Source of the DNA: Bacteroidota bacterium
GTDB taxonomy: Bacteria; Bacteroidota; Bacteroidia; Chitinophagales; Chitinophagaceae
NCBI GenBank assembly: GCA_013289065.1
Contig: JABDAP010000023.1
Span: 1-34,620, forward strand
Length of the DNA stretch: 34,620 nucleotides
Reading direction: 5' to 3'
The notes below the pieces were generated by a model, which saw only the letters and a list, made by a program, of their open reading frames with translations, did no database searches and was not told the DNA's origin. Shown here one piece after another: positions 17,230 to 26,382 of the stretch; position 1 is the first letter of the stretch; the number at the start of each line of letters is the position of its first letter. A program made the position numbers and the translations under genes.

Positions 17230-18512
17230 GTGTTCTCGTGAAAAACAATTCCATGTACTTTCAGCTCTTTCAACACCGGTTCATATATCCCTGCAACAAT
17301 CGGAATATGTAATCCTCTCTCAGAAATCTTTCCATCCAGCAATAAAGTCGCCGCAATACCCAACGGCAACCCAACAGTCTTCGCCATCGCAGTATGCAAA
17401 TTATCTTCCCCCTTAACCACCAATTCACTTTTAACTTTTAACTTTTCACTCTTAACTACATATTCAATCTCATGCAACATCACGATCATATCCTTATCGC
17501 CCGGCTGCAAGGCCCATTTCTTTTCTAAAATAAATTGTAACGCATCTGCTGAACTGCAACGGCCCTTGTTGATCAGTGTATCATCATTCCATCCTAAAAA
17601 AATAAATTGATCTTTCAATAGTTGATCATCCAACGGTTTATTTTTTGCAGCAAACGCATTTTGTAAAAACGCAGCCACTGTCAATCCATCTGTGTCGATC
17701 ATATTTCCTTCATCCGTTAATCCGAGATCAATCATCACCTGCCAGCCCTTACAAAAATCCGCGTAACGCAAAGTAGTGCGGATAAATGTTTCCGTTTCTT
17801 CCAGGCCATATGTTGAAATATAACTCAACGAATCACGGTTCGGATAATAAGCCAGTTGCCCGATACCTTTTACATTTACTTCGGCACAATCCGCAAACAA
17901 CCGCTCGTACTTCGTACTTCTCACTTCGTATTTTTCTTTATACACAGCTCCCGTTTTCCCTGCAACCACCACGCTTCTTGGGTTCCAGCTGAATTTATAA
18001 TGCCAGGGATTATCATCGCTTTCGGGCGCCACCAATCCGCCGCAATGTGATATAAAAGAAGTAACACGGCCACCATTATTTTTTATCTGATTGATCATCT
18101 GCATCGCACTCATGTGATCGATGCCGGGATCCAGGCCCATTTCGCAGAGAAACAAAATATTTTTTTCTTTGATCTTATGTTCAAGTTGCCTGATCTTATC
18201 ATCTACATAGGAAGCCGTTAATAAATGCTTTCCAAAAGCAACGCAATCGAGCGCAACAATATAATGCAGGGCAGGAGGAAGCATGGAGATCACCACATCC
18301 GCTTCTTTGATCAATACATTTCTCTCCGTTTCGTTTTCAATCGATACACCCACTGCTTTTACCAATGGGTGGCCGCCCACTTTCGATTGAACTGCCGCAA
18401 GGTTTACATCAGCGATCGTTACCCGCCATTGTTTGCGCGTTGCCGTTTCTTTTAGATAATCAATTAAAACCGTGGCCGATTTACCTGCGCCGAAGAGAAG
18501 AATATGTTTCAT
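17220..18512 (-). CDS. Saccharopine dehydrogenase-like NAD(P)-dependent oxidoreductase
   Basis: A 430-residue protein with an N-terminal Rossmann fold (ILLFGAGKSATVLIDYL, 4-20), the ADVVISMLPP and LTASYVDD segments, GLDPGIDHMSAM at 126-137, and a C-terminal saccharopine dehydrogenase domain (LVVKGEDNLHTAMAKTVGLP, GLHIPI). This is the layout of LYS9-type enzymes, which interconvert saccharopine and glutamate plus aminoadipate semialdehyde. In Bacteroidota a role in lysine degradation is likely, but substrate choice is inferred. Two loops look repeat-derived: EKYEVRSTKYER at about 193-204 and VVKSEKLKVKSE at about 351-362. The last residues (NTGD) and the stop come from a hairpin repeat. It is convergent with rnr and divergent from the GIN-domain gene. 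Confidence 0.85.
   Translation of the reverse strand: MKHILLFGAGKSATVLIDYLKETATRKQWRVTIADVNLAAVQSKVGGHPLVKAVGVSIENETERNVLIKEADVVISMLPPALHYIVALDCVAFGKHLLTASYVDDKIRQLEHKIKEKNILFLCEMGLDPGIDHMSAMQMINQIKNNGGRVTSFISHCGGLVAPESDDNPWHYKFSWNPRSVVVAGKTGAVYKEKYEVRSTKYERLFADCAEVNVKGIGQLAYYPNRDSLSYISTYGLEETETFIRTTLRYADFCKGWQVMIDLGLTDEGNMIDTDGLTVAAFLQNAFAAKNKPLDDQLLKDQFIFLGWNDDTLINKGRCSSADALQFILEKKWALQPGDKDMIVMLHEIEYVVKSEKLKVKSELVVKGEDNLHTAMAKTVGLPLGIAATLLLDGKISERGLHIPIVAGIYEPVLKELKVHGIVFHENTGD
17412..17460 (-). repeat. In-frame word array (GTTAAAAGTGAAAAG type) in the saccharopine dehydrogenase gene
   Basis: On the coding strand, words of the form AGTTAAAAGT and AGTGAAAAGT encode a KSEKLKVKSE peptide between HEIEYV and LVVKGED of the C-terminal domain. 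The reading frame and the conserved flanks are kept. Confidence 0.7.
17903..17932 (-). repeat. In-frame word array (ACGAAGTACGAAGT type) in the saccharopine dehydrogenase gene
   Basis: Coding-strand words TACGAAGTGAGAAGTACGAA encode KYEVRSTKYER at residues 194-204, between the conserved GKTGAVYKE strand and the following LFADC. This is a different word family from the array at 17412-17460 in the same gene. Confidence 0.7.
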
Positions 18513-18548
18513 CAGTGTTGCGAATTGTTTTATGTGTCGATTTTTTTA

Positions 18549-18604
18549 CCGCAGAGGCGGGCAGAAGGTTCCTCAGCACAAACTCCCCCTTCGCATCTCT
18601 GCGG
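18549..18604. repeat. CCGCAGAG/CTCTGCGG inverted repeat
   Basis: CCGCAGAG (18549-18556) pairs with CTCTGCGG (18597-18604), extended by GCG/CGC past a two-base bulge and flanked by T- and A-runs. It lies between the divergent saccharopine dehydrogenase and GIN-domain genes. Hairpins of the same style occur at 31834-31867 and 33685-33722. Confidence 0.65.
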
Positions 18605-18698
18605 CGAAAAAACCGAACAACGCCAAAGATAATCATCACCATTCTATCTTATTTGTAACTTTATTTTTATAAATACGTTTTATTAAAAACCTCCGCAT

Positions 18699-19406
18699 AT
18701 GAAAAAGATATTTCTCACTCTTTCCTTATTCACCGCATTATTTGTATCGGCACAAAAAACTATTCATGATGCCAATGCAGTTACCCGCAATGCAAAAGGC
18801 TACCACGCTATTGACATACAGGATGGCATCGACCTGTATTTAACGCAGGGCGATGAGGCCGTTGCAGTAAGCGCATCAAGCAGTGAGTACCGCGACAGGA
18901 TCCATGTTGAAGTAATTGCCGGCACGCTCAAGATCACTTATGGCAATGAGAAAAACTGGGGCATTAACCTCGGCAACCGAAAACTAAAAGCATACGTGTC
19001 TGTAAAAAATCTCGATAAACTAAATGCATCCGGCGGATCGGATGTATACATCGAAAGTGAACTGAATCTTCAGCAACTGTCAATGCATTTATCCGGCGGC
19101 TCCGATTTTAAAGGCAAAATAAATGCAGGTGAACTGGGTATGCATGCAAGCGGTGGTTCAGATGTATATATTTCAGGTAAAGCCGACCGTGTGAAAATAG
19201 ATGCAACGGGTGGCAGCGATGTACATGCGTATGACCTTATTACCAATACCTGCGACATCGAATCCAGCGGCGGAAGTGATATAAAGATCACCGTAAATAA
19301 AACGATCAATGCCCATGCAAGCGGCGGCAGCGATATTTACTACAAAGGAAACGCTTCCGCCAACTCCGTAAAAAGTGGCGGCGGCAGTGTAAAGAAAGTT
19401 GGCTGA
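18699..19406 (+). CDS. Putative auto-transporter adhesin head GIN domain (DUF2807) protein
   Basis: A 235-residue exported protein. Residues 1-18 form a signal peptide (MKKIFLTLSLFTALFVSA). The mature part is a GIN/DUF2807 domain, a right-handed beta-helix built from rungs of about 20 residues. GGSD turns recur from about residue 111 to 211 (as ASGGSDVYI, LSGGSDFKG, ATGGSDVHA, SSGGSDIKI and similar), and the last one degrades to SGGGSVKK. Such proteins are very common in Bacteroidota and are thought to sit in the periplasm or envelope; no biochemical role is established. It stands alone, with a promoter-sized gap upstream and a terminator-like hairpin 21 nt downstream. Confidence 0.88.
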   Translation: MKKIFLTLSLFTALFVSAQKTIHDANAVTRNAKGYHAIDIQDGIDLYLTQGDEAVAVSASSSEYRDRIHVEVIAGTLKITYGNEKNWGINLGNRKLKAYVSVKNLDKLNASGGSDVYIESELNLQQLSMHLSGGSDFKGKINAGELGMHASGGSDVYISGKADRVKIDATGGSDVHAYDLITNTCDIESSGGSDIKITVNKTINAHASGGSDIYYKGNASANSVKSGGGSVKKVG

Positions 19407-19427
19407 TCTTATTAAAACGCAATACAG

Positions 19428-19464
19428 CAAAAGGTTTCTGGCAATCCGGGAACCTTTTGTTTTT
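19428..19464 (+). terminator. Rho-independent-type terminator after the GIN-domain gene
   Basis: A 9-bp stem, CAAAAGGTT (19428-19436) with AACCTTTTG (19451-19459), encloses a 14-nt loop and runs straight into five T residues. It begins 21 nt past the stop codon. Confidence 0.8.
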
Positions 19465-19490
19465 CTGTACCTGCAACACTTGTTAATGAT

Positions 19491-19507
19491 TCCACAACTG
19501 TGGATAA
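19491..19507. promoter_or_regulatory. DnaA-box-like site upstream of gyrA
   Basis: TGTGGATAA at 19499-19507 is the exact reverse complement of the E. coli DnaA box consensus TTATCCACA. It overlaps a palindrome TCCACA-AC-TGTGGA (19491-19504), so a second half-site faces the other way. It lies about 125 nt before the gyrA start. Binding by DnaA is inferred from the sequence match alone. Confidence 0.45.
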
Positions 19508-19534
19508 AAGCCCTTAAAAAACACCTCTTTCCGG

Positions 19535-19565
19535 TTCGTTTTACACCTCAAAAAAGCTATCTTCG
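19535..19565 (+). promoter_or_regulatory. Possible Bacteroidota-type promoter of gyrA
   Basis: TATCTTCG at 19558-19565 differs by one base from the Bacteroidota -7 consensus TAnnTTTG. TTCG at 19535-19538, 19 nt upstream, is a weak match to the -33 TTTG. A GGGTG/CACCC hairpin (19582-19596) would lie in the leader. Both elements are imperfect, so this is tentative. Confidence 0.35.
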
Positions 19566-19632
19566 CCTGCCTTGAAAACAGGGGTGTTTTGCACCCTTCA
19601 ATTGAACCTAAATTAACTACGGAAATACACAC

Positions 19633-22272
19633 ATGGAAGACAACCAGCTGCCTGAAAAAACAAACGATAACGATCGGATCATACAGGTAAATATTGAAGA
19701 ACAAATGAAGACCGCTTACATCGATTATTCGATGTCGGTGATCGTTGGCCGCGCATTGCCCGATGTAAGGGACGGCTTTAAACCCGTTCACCGCCGCGTA
19801 TTGTATGCGATGAATGAACTCGGCAACAACAGCAACAAACCCTATAAAAAATCGGCCCGTATCGTTGGTGAAGTAATGGGTAAATACCATCCCCACGGCG
19901 ATGCATCCATTTATGATACTTTGGTAAGGATGGCGCAGGACTGGACCATGCGTTATACGCTGGTTGACGGCCAGGGAAACTTTGGTAACCAGGATGGCGA
20001 CCCGCCTGCTGCCATGCGTTATACAGAGGCGCGCCTGCAACGTTTGGCAGAAGCGATGCTGGATGATATCGATAAGGATACGGTAGATTTTCAATTGAAT
20101 TTTGATGACTCATTAAAAGAGCCGTCCGTTCTGCCCACACGCATTCCCCAGCTATTGGTTAACGGTTCATCGGGTATTGCCGTTGGTATGGCCACCAATA
20201 TGCTGCCGCATAATCTTAGTGAAGCAATCGATGGTTGTATCGCTTATATAGATAACCGTGATATTACTGTTGAAGAGCTGATCAATTACGTTAAAGCGCC
20301 CGATTTCCCAACCGGCGGGATCATCTATGGAATGGAAGGCGTTCGCCAGGGTTTGCTCACAGGCCGTGGAAGGGTTGTGCTGCGTGGAAAATGTCATGTA
20401 GATACCAAAGCCAGTGGCCGCGAACAGATCGTGATCACCGAAACGCCATATCAGGTAAACAGGGATCAGTTAACAGACCGCATCGGCCAGTTGGTAAACG
20501 ATAAAACCATCGAAGGCATCGCCCATGTGAACAATGAAAGTAATATGCGCGAAGGAACGCGTATCGTACTCGACCTGAAAAGAGATGTGGTGGCGCAGGT
20601 GATCATTAACCAGCTATATAAGTTCACAGAATTACAAACCAGTTACGGTATCAATAATGTGGCCATCAGCAAAGGCAGGCCGCGCGTAATGAACCTGAAA
20701 GACCTCATCGTTGAGTTTATCGAATTCAGGATGGAAGTAGTGATCAGGCGCGCCAGATTCGAACTCCGCAAAGCAGAAGACCGCGCACATATTTTAGAAG
20801 GGTATCTTAAAGCGCTTGACCATCTGGATGAAGTGATCGCACTGATCCGCGCCAGCAGAACACCGGATGAAGCTAAAGAAACCCTGATCGCAACAAGCAA
20901 AGAACAAAGCTGGTACCTGAATAAAGAAATGTTTAATGACATCACCGATGATCTTTACCAACAGGAGAACGGCTTATCCGAAGCGCAGGCAAAAGCCATA
21001 CTGGAACTGCGTTTACAGCGGTTAACAGGAATGGAAAGAGACAAGATCGTTGATGAATTCAATGGATTGATCGCTACCATTAAACACCTGAAAGAATTAT
21101 TGAACAGTGAACCGCTGCGTTATGAGCTGATCAAAAAAGAATTAACGGAAGTAAAAGAAAAATTCGGCGATGTACGCAAAACAGAGATCCAGTATCTCGC
21201 AGATGAAATGCGCATCGAAGACCTGATCGAAGATGAGGATGTGGTGATCACCATATCGCATCTCGGTTATATCAAAAGAACTTCGGCAACAGAATACCGG
21301 CAGCAACGCAGGGGCGGCAGGGGAGCAGTGGGCACCAAAACAAGAGAAGAAGATTTTGTGGAGCATCTTTTTGTTGCATCAACACATGGAACGATGATGT
21401 TCTTTACAGAAAAAGGCCGTTGCTTCTGGCTGCGCGTTTACGAAATACCCGAAGGCGAAAAACAAAGCAAAGGCAGGGCCATACAGAACCTGATACAGTT
21501 ACCCGGAGATGATAAAGTAAAAGCCATTATCGACATTAAGAAACTGGATGATAAAGAATACGTGCAAGAACATTTTATTGTACTTTGTACCAAGCAGGGC
21601 ATCATCAAAAAAACATCGCTTGAAGATTTCAGCAGGCCAAGGGCCAATGGAATTATCGCTATTACCATTAACGAAGGCGACGAACTGTTGTCGGCACGTT
21701 TAACCGATGGCAAACAGGAGATCATGATGGCAGTAAAAAGCGGCCGCGCCATCCGTTTCCCTGAAAGCAAAGTAAGGGCCACCGGCAGAGGAGCGATCGG
21801 TGTGGCAGGTATTGAAGTGGACGATACCAAAGACGAAGTGGTAGGTATGATCTGCATCAATAAAGAAGATGCCACACGAACCATTCTCGTGGTAAGCGAA
21901 AAAGGATTTGGCAAACGTACCGTGGTAGATGAATACCGCATCACCAATCGCGGTGGTAAAGGTGTTAAAACCATTAACGTAACAGAAAAAACCGGAAGTT
22001 TGGTAGACATTTTGTACGTAACGGAAAAAGAGGATCTGATCATCACCTGCAGATCGGGTATCACCATCCGTACAGGTATCCGCGATATACGCGAAGCGGG
22101 CAGGGCAACACAAGGTGTTACGCTGATAAAACTGGATGAAGGGGATGAGATAGCAGCCATCTCGCAGATAGAAGACCAGGTAGAAGTAGTAGCCGAGATC
22201 AATACCGGGGAAATGACAGAAGAAGAAAATAAAAATGAAGACTCTAATAACACATCAACTGAAAATCAATAA
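19633..22272 (+). CDS. gyrA: DNA gyrase subunit A
   Basis: The 879-residue breakage-reunion subunit of gyrase, which with GyrB introduces negative supercoils. The catalytic tyrosine is Tyr130 in [10 protein letters not shown]. The GyrA box QRRGGRG (558-564), needed for DNA wrapping, separates it from ParC. The quinolone-determining region reads [10 protein letters not shown] (86-95): Ala91 and Ser92 stand where E. coli has Ser83 and Ala84, the same order as in mycobacterial GyrA, while the Asp87 equivalent (Asp95) is kept. This suggests lower intrinsic quinolone sensitivity (inference). The C-terminal beta-pinwheel is followed by an acidic tail. A TPR protein follows after 15 nt, so the two likely share a transcript. 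Confidence 0.97.
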   Translation: MEDNQLPEKTNDNDRIIQVNIEEQMKTAYIDYSMSVIVGRALPDVRDGFKPVHRRVLYAMNELGNNSNKPYKKSARIVGEVMGKYHPHGDASIYDTLVRMAQDWTMRYTLVDGQGNFGNQDGDPPAAMRYTEARLQRLAEAMLDDIDKDTVDFQLNFDDSLKEPSVLPTRIPQLLVNGSSGIAVGMATNMLPHNLSEAIDGCIAYIDNRDITVEELINYVKAPDFPTGGIIYGMEGVRQGLLTGRGRVVLRGKCHVDTKASGREQIVITETPYQVNRDQLTDRIGQLVNDKTIEGIAHVNNESNMREGTRIVLDLKRDVVAQVIINQLYKFTELQTSYGINNVAISKGRPRVMNLKDLIVEFIEFRMEVVIRRARFELRKAEDRAHILEGYLKALDHLDEVIALIRASRTPDEAKETLIATSKEQSWYLNKEMFNDITDDLYQQENGLSEAQAKAILELRLQRLTGMERDKIVDEFNGLIATIKHLKELLNSEPLRYELIKKELTEVKEKFGDVRKTEIQYLADEMRIEDLIEDEDVVITISHLGYIKRTSATEYRQQRRGGRGAVGTKTREEDFVEHLFVASTHGTMMFFTEKGRCFWLRVYEIPEGEKQSKGRAIQNLIQLPGDDKVKAIIDIKKLDDKEYVQEHFIVLCTKQGIIKKTSLEDFSRPRANGIIAITINEGDELLSARLTDGKQEIMMAVKSGRAIRFPESKVRATGRGAIGVAGIEVDDTKDEVVGMICINKEDATRTILVVSEKGFGKRTVVDEYRITNRGGKGVKTINVTEKTGSLVDILYVTEKEDLIITCRSGITIRTGIRDIREAGRATQGVTLIKLDEGDEIAAISQIEDQVEVVAEINTGEMTEEENKNEDSNNTSTENQ

Positions 22273-22287
22273 CAAACCCCTCTTTTT

Positions 22288-23661
22288 ATGAAGAAATTTT
22301 TATTGCTTGCCATGTTTGCCATTACCATGCAACTGGCGAATGCACAGGATCTGAAAAAAGTAGAAATAGCCTACAAGATCAATAAAATGGAAGACGCGAA
22401 AACAGAAGTAGATAAAGCGATCGCCGATCCGAAACAACAGGGTAAACCCGATGCCATGTACTGGAAAGCAAAAGTTTACGCGGCTATTTACAAGGATCCT
22501 AAGTTGCGCGATAAATACCCAACCGCCATGAAAGATGCAGATGATGCATCCAGAAAATACCTGGAGATGGATCCGTCCCTGGCCGTATTAAAAGCCAATG
22601 GCGCTGAAGGTTTTTTTGATATGTATGCAACAGCTTATGCATCGGGCGTGAAATTTTTTAACGACAAGAAATGGGATGATGCGGCAAGTAATTTTAAAGT
22701 AGCCGTAGATTACAGCGACCTTATCTTCAAAAACAAATGGACAAAAACAGATATCCCGTTTGATACCACATCCATCCTGTATCTCGGCTATTCATACCAG
22801 AACGCATCCAAACACGATGAAGCCGCTAAATATTACGGAAGGCTGGCCGATGCCAAAGTTGCCGGCGACAATTTTATCGACCTCTACAAATACCTTGTTA
22901 ACCATTATATGCTTGCCAAGAACGAAGCGCAGTTTAAAAAATATATTGCGCTGGGTAAAGAACTCTATCCAAAAAATGCATGGGATGAATTTGAGATCGA
23001 ATATATGGATCAGAACCTCTCACTTACACAAAAGGCCGAACTGTATGATAAAGACGACGCAGCCGGCACTATGAGCGAATTACAATACCTGCAGTTCGGC
23101 GACATTTTCGTAGGAGCCAAGAGCAAAGAAAAAAACCCTGGGCTCGACAGCGCTAAAATAGCCATGTATACAATGAAAGCCGCTGATGCATTTAAAAAAG
23201 CCTATGCAAAAAATCCAAAGAATGGAGTGGCCGCTTATAACGTAGGCGTTATCTATTATAATATTTACCTGGAGCATGATGATACGTATGCAGCCAATAT
23301 CCGCGCAATGCAGGCATTGAATGCAGACAGGCCCGTAGAAAAAGACCCAAAGAAAAAAGCAGCAGCAGATGCAAAACTGAAAGAACAGCTGGACCCGATC
23401 AAAAAAGCAAATGCCGACCTGGAAAAACCTTTGATGGATAACCTGGATATGTCACTCGACTGGCTGGAAAAAGCATACAATGCTTTAAAAGACAAAACAC
23501 CAAAGATCGCAGTTGAAAAAAATGTGATCAATAAATCAGTAGACTTCCTCGCTAATTTATATGCATACAAGCGCGACAGGTTAAGAGGCAAAGATGCAAA
23601 AGCCTATGATGCCTACGATGCAAAATATAAAGAGTATGATGGTTTGCATGGTAAGTTCTAA
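22288..23661 (+). CDS. Exported tetratricopeptide-repeat protein
   Basis: A 457-residue protein with a signal peptide (MKKFLLLAMFAITMQLANA, cleavage before Gln20). The rest is almost all helical, lysine-rich and shows TPR-like pairs, for example YLGYSYQNASKHDEAAKYYG and VAAYNVGVIYYNIYLEHDD, with further repeats at both ends and a charged helical stretch near 350-385. TPR proteins act as scaffolds; no partner can be named. It starts 15 nt after gyrA and ends 24 nt before a strong terminator, making a two-gene unit. The pairing with gyrA is probably positional rather than functional. Confidence 0.85.
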   Translation: MKKFLLLAMFAITMQLANAQDLKKVEIAYKINKMEDAKTEVDKAIADPKQQGKPDAMYWKAKVYAAIYKDPKLRDKYPTAMKDADDASRKYLEMDPSLAVLKANGAEGFFDMYATAYASGVKFFNDKKWDDAASNFKVAVDYSDLIFKNKWTKTDIPFDTTSILYLGYSYQNASKHDEAAKYYGRLADAKVAGDNFIDLYKYLVNHYMLAKNEAQFKKYIALGKELYPKNAWDEFEIEYMDQNLSLTQKAELYDKDDAAGTMSELQYLQFGDIFVGAKSKEKNPGLDSAKIAMYTMKAADAFKKAYAKNPKNGVAAYNVGVIYYNIYLEHDDTYAANIRAMQALNADRPVEKDPKKKAAADAKLKEQLDPIKKANADLEKPLMDNLDMSLDWLEKAYNALKDKTPKIAVEKNVINKSVDFLANLYAYKRDRLRGKDAKAYDAYDAKYKEYDGLHGKF

Positions 23662-23684
23662 ATGTTAAAAACAAATTAATTTAT

Positions 23685-23716
23685 AAAAAAGCGTTGGCGC
23701 CAGCCAACGCTTTTTT
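23685..23716. terminator. Strong, bidirectional rho-independent terminator
   Basis: A perfect 14-bp stem (AAAAAAGCGTTGGC at 23685-23698 with its complement at 23703-23716) closes a 4-nt loop. An A-run on the left and T-run on the right let it work on both strands. It ends the gyrA-TPR unit. Confidence 0.93.
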
Positions 23717-23834
23717 ATTTGTACGTGTCTGAGAGTAGAAATAAACGGGATTTTCCCCGTTGCAGAAATGTGCGAAAGGGAATACTATTGATTTTGTAAA
23801 AGAGTTGCAATTACAATAATTTAAATCCCGTTCC

Positions 23835-25685
23835 ATGAAAAAAGTTTTACTTTATTCATCTTGCTTTCTATTGCTTTTATCCTCCTGCAGGAAACTAGAT
23901 AACCCCAACCCGATATCCTCCAATCAATCGGCCTTACTCGATTCAGCTGTTTTAGTGGATCACCCGGCCATACCGCTCAAAATAAAAACGGATACTGCTT
24001 CGTATATAATTACGAACACAGTGAATCTGCCATTTCAAACATCACTGCTGCAAACCAGGGTCAGGTTATATACCACCAATACTTCCAACGTAGAAGTAGT
24101 ACAGGTAAACAGCAATGGCACACTCAACCTTTCCAGTTATCAACCTGATGCCGTAACACATACCGTGAACTTTGTGGTTGATTACTACCAGCCCGTAGCT
24201 ATCAAATTATATAGCGGTGGCCTTGTATCAATTTATGCCTTGAAACTATCCGAAAACCAATTGGCCGATCCTGTTTTTACCAACCTGTCTGTTGAGCTGA
24301 ACCCCAATAATAACACGCCTTTGGCAGGAATACTGCATGTATCGTCTACTGAGCCCGTTTCAATAATGTATACCGTAAAAGGGCAGGATGGGGATGACTT
24401 CAGTAACCAGGTTCTTCTGAATGAAAAAAGCAACAATGACACAAAAATGAACCTGTTTGGTTTGTATCCGGATATGGCCAACCTGGTAAAAGTGGTGATC
24501 ACCAATAAAGAGGGGAGTATGGCCACTAAGGATCTTTACATAACAACCGGCTCATTGCCTGCAGAATTTCCGGATAGTTCTGATATCGTGATCAACAAAC
24601 TGGATGCAAATGCAAAAACAAATTTCATCATCTACTATCCATACAAAACAGTAGGCGCACCTTTTAACAGCCCGGGAAATATGGCATACCCGATCGTATT
24701 GGATAAACATGGCAAAGTGCGCTGGTATATGAACGTTCCGTTTGTGCTTGACATGAAACCCATGCCCAACGGGCATTTCCTGCAATGTTTTTATGGCTCG
24801 CTGTTCAGGGAGGTTGACCTGATGGGAAATGTGTACAAAGAAATTAATGCGCCAACTATCTGCCACCACGATTTTCAGTTACTGCCCAATGGAAATATTT
24901 TATACACCGGTGAAGATGCTTCCATCAACAATACATTGGAAGATAAAATTTATGAAATAGATTACCAGACAGGCGCAATGGTAAAGATGATCAACCTCTA
25001 TGAGATACTCGATCCAACAAGGCCGCAGCAACCATTTATCGCAACATCGCCAAACGACTGGATACATAACAACAGCCTGGCCTATGATTCAACCGATAAT
25101 TCCATTATCATCACCGGCAGGCACCAGAGTACGATCTGTAAAATCGATTATGCAACCAACAAATTGAAATGGATCATTTCAGATCCGACTTACTGGAAAC
25201 AGCCGTGGAGTGATTACCGGTTACAGCCAACAGGTACCGACTTTGAATATACCTGGGGACAGCATTGCGTGGTACTCAATCCGGCTGATCATAATAAACT
25301 GATCGTGTTCGATAACGGCAATGGAAGAAGTTATACGCCGTTGGCGCCGCAGGATTCTTATTCAAGATTGGTGGAGTTTTCTGTAGACCAGAATGCAAAA
25401 GCCGTAACGCAGACATTTGATTTTGGCAAAACATACGGATCAGAAAATTATTCGCCGGCGTTGGGAAGTGTGGATTATATCAATCAAGACCTGTTCATTT
25501 GTTTCCCGTTAATTATCAAAGATGCCAATGGGGTAGCGAATGATTTTACCGGAACACCCAGCATCCGGTTTATGGAAGTAGACAGGAACAGGAATGTACT
25601 GCTTGATATGAGTATCAAAAACAAAACCAATCCCGCGAATGGGTATCGGACTTATAGGGGGCATCCGTTTAGTTTTGTGTTGTAG
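23835..25685 (+). CDS. Arylsulfotransferase (ASST) family lipoprotein
   Basis: A 616-residue predicted lipoprotein: LLLLSSC places the acylated cysteine at Cys18, followed by a linker and a beta-rich N-terminal domain. Residues about 260-600 match the aryl-sulfate sulfotransferase beta-propeller, which in E. coli AssT moves sulfate from one phenolic sulfate ester to another phenol without PAPS. Catalytic residues appear conserved: His344 or His345 in ICHHDFQLLPNG, His411 in NDWIHNNSL, Arg429 in TGRHQST and His477 in WGQHCVVLNP. The 18-residue step from His411 to Arg429 equals that from His356 to Arg374 in E. coli. Lipid anchoring to the envelope differs from the soluble periplasmic enterobacterial enzyme. 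No dedicated disulfide-bond partner is adjacent. It appears monocistronic. Confidence 0.85.
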   Translation: MKKVLLYSSCFLLLLSSCRKLDNPNPISSNQSALLDSAVLVDHPAIPLKIKTDTASYIITNTVNLPFQTSLLQTRVRLYTTNTSNVEVVQVNSNGTLNLSSYQPDAVTHTVNFVVDYYQPVAIKLYSGGLVSIYALKLSENQLADPVFTNLSVELNPNNNTPLAGILHVSSTEPVSIMYTVKGQDGDDFSNQVLLNEKSNNDTKMNLFGLYPDMANLVKVVITNKEGSMATKDLYITTGSLPAEFPDSSDIVINKLDANAKTNFIIYYPYKTVGAPFNSPGNMAYPIVLDKHGKVRWYMNVPFVLDMKPMPNGHFLQCFYGSLFREVDLMGNVYKEINAPTICHHDFQLLPNGNILYTGEDASINNTLEDKIYEIDYQTGAMVKMINLYEILDPTRPQQPFIATSPNDWIHNNSLAYDSTDNSIIITGRHQSTICKIDYATNKLKWIISDPTYWKQPWSDYRLQPTGTDFEYTWGQHCVVLNPADHNKLIVFDNGNGRSYTPLAPQDSYSRLVEFSVDQNAKAVTQTFDFGKTYGSENYSPALGSVDYINQDLFICFPLIIKDANGVANDFTGTPSIRFMEVDRNRNVLLDMSIKNKTNPANGYRTYRGHPFSFVL

Positions 25686-25719
25686 AATATTATATTATTT
25701 GGTTAGTCTCTTTGGGCAA

Positions 25720-25749
25720 ATCGTAAGTTTTAGCGGAGTGGTTTACGAT
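25720..25749. repeat. Stem-loop motif copy 1 (GTAAG...TAGCG...TTTAC)
   Basis: ATCGTAA (25720-25726) pairs with TTACGAT (25743-25749) around the loop GTTTTAGCGGAGTGGT. A related hairpin with a different outer stem lies at 26526-26561. This copy is about 50 nt upstream of the small gene at 25798. Confidence 0.55.
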
Positions 25750-25797
25750 ACCAATTATACACCGTTAAAAATGTGTATTTTGTTGTAAACACGTTTT

Positions 25798-26277
25798 ATG
25801 ACCTCTATCGAAAAATTGGACTTGGTTCTAAACATTATCGCAAGGAAGGTTCCGCGATATATGAATATAGATGAAATAATAGTCGAAATACATAAATCGA
25901 TTGACACCGAAGAATATTTCAAATTCGTTCTTTTTGATTTACAAATGATGATTGAAAAGTTAATTGAAGATGGCTATGTAAAAACCATTGAACTTAAACC
26001 TACAAATTTAAACACAGGAAAATCTGATGGCTTAGTTATTCATTACAAACCAACCTTCAAAGGCAAGTTCCTTTCGGAGACTGGTGGTTATGCGGGATTG
26101 GATGAACAACGCCTTGCCGAAAATATCCGGGTTGAAAAGATAGAGACTTACCAACTCGAACAAGCGGCGACTTTGAATAAGTTGACTGGTGGGATTTTAA
26201 TAGTAACTGCGATTGCGGCAGTGTATTATCTGATTGAAGTATCGAAGTGGATTTACAGTGCCTTACATTCTCATTAA
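25798..26277 (+). CDS. Unknown small protein with a C-terminal membrane segment
   Basis: A 159-residue protein I cannot assign to a family. Residues 1-95 have an alternating helix and strand pattern (LVLNIIARKVPRYMNIDEII, then FVLFDLQMMIEKLIEDGYVK, then ELKPT and LVIHYKPTFKG) compatible with a winged-helix fold. A charged linker follows, then one hydrophobic helix at about 130-150 (GGILIVTAIAAVYYLIEV) that could anchor it in the inner membrane. Base use is more AT-rich than in the neighbouring housekeeping genes. It stands alone in an accessory stretch, with a stem-loop motif upstream and a dispersed repeat element starting 3 nt past its stop. Confidence 0.75.
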   Translation: MTSIEKLDLVLNIIARKVPRYMNIDEIIVEIHKSIDTEEYFKFVLFDLQMMIEKLIEDGYVKTIELKPTNLNTGKSDGLVIHYKPTFKGKFLSETGGYAGLDEQRLAENIRVEKIETYQLEQAATLNKLTGGILIVTAIAAVYYLIEVSKWIYSALHSH

Positions 26278-26279
26278 CT

Positions 26280-26362
26280 CGCTTAGATAAAAAATAGAAG
26301 CGTAGGTCTTTTTTAAAAAACAAAGCACACTGCTGTGCGCCATTTAACATAAAAGTAAGTTA
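26280..26362 (+). repeat. Dispersed 80-bp element, copy A
   Basis: CGCTTAGATAAAAAATAGAA, GCGTAGG, a T-run/A-run stretch and then the exact 19-mer CTGTGCGCCATTTAACATA. The same order, with close matches, is found at 28151-28227. The 5' part can form a CGCTT/AAGCG hairpin. The two copies flank the accessory stretch with its small unknown genes. Confidence 0.75.
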
Positions 26363-26382
26363 TCAGCCGGAGCCATTTCCCT

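Noticed and set aside
21438..22253. 271-codon reverse-strand open frame inside gyrA
   Set aside because: Serine-rich antisense translation of a highly conserved gene, with no protein-family character.
19633..22272. Assignment as ParC rather than GyrA
   Set aside because: An intact GyrA box (QRRGGRG) and a full-length C-terminal pinwheel are present.
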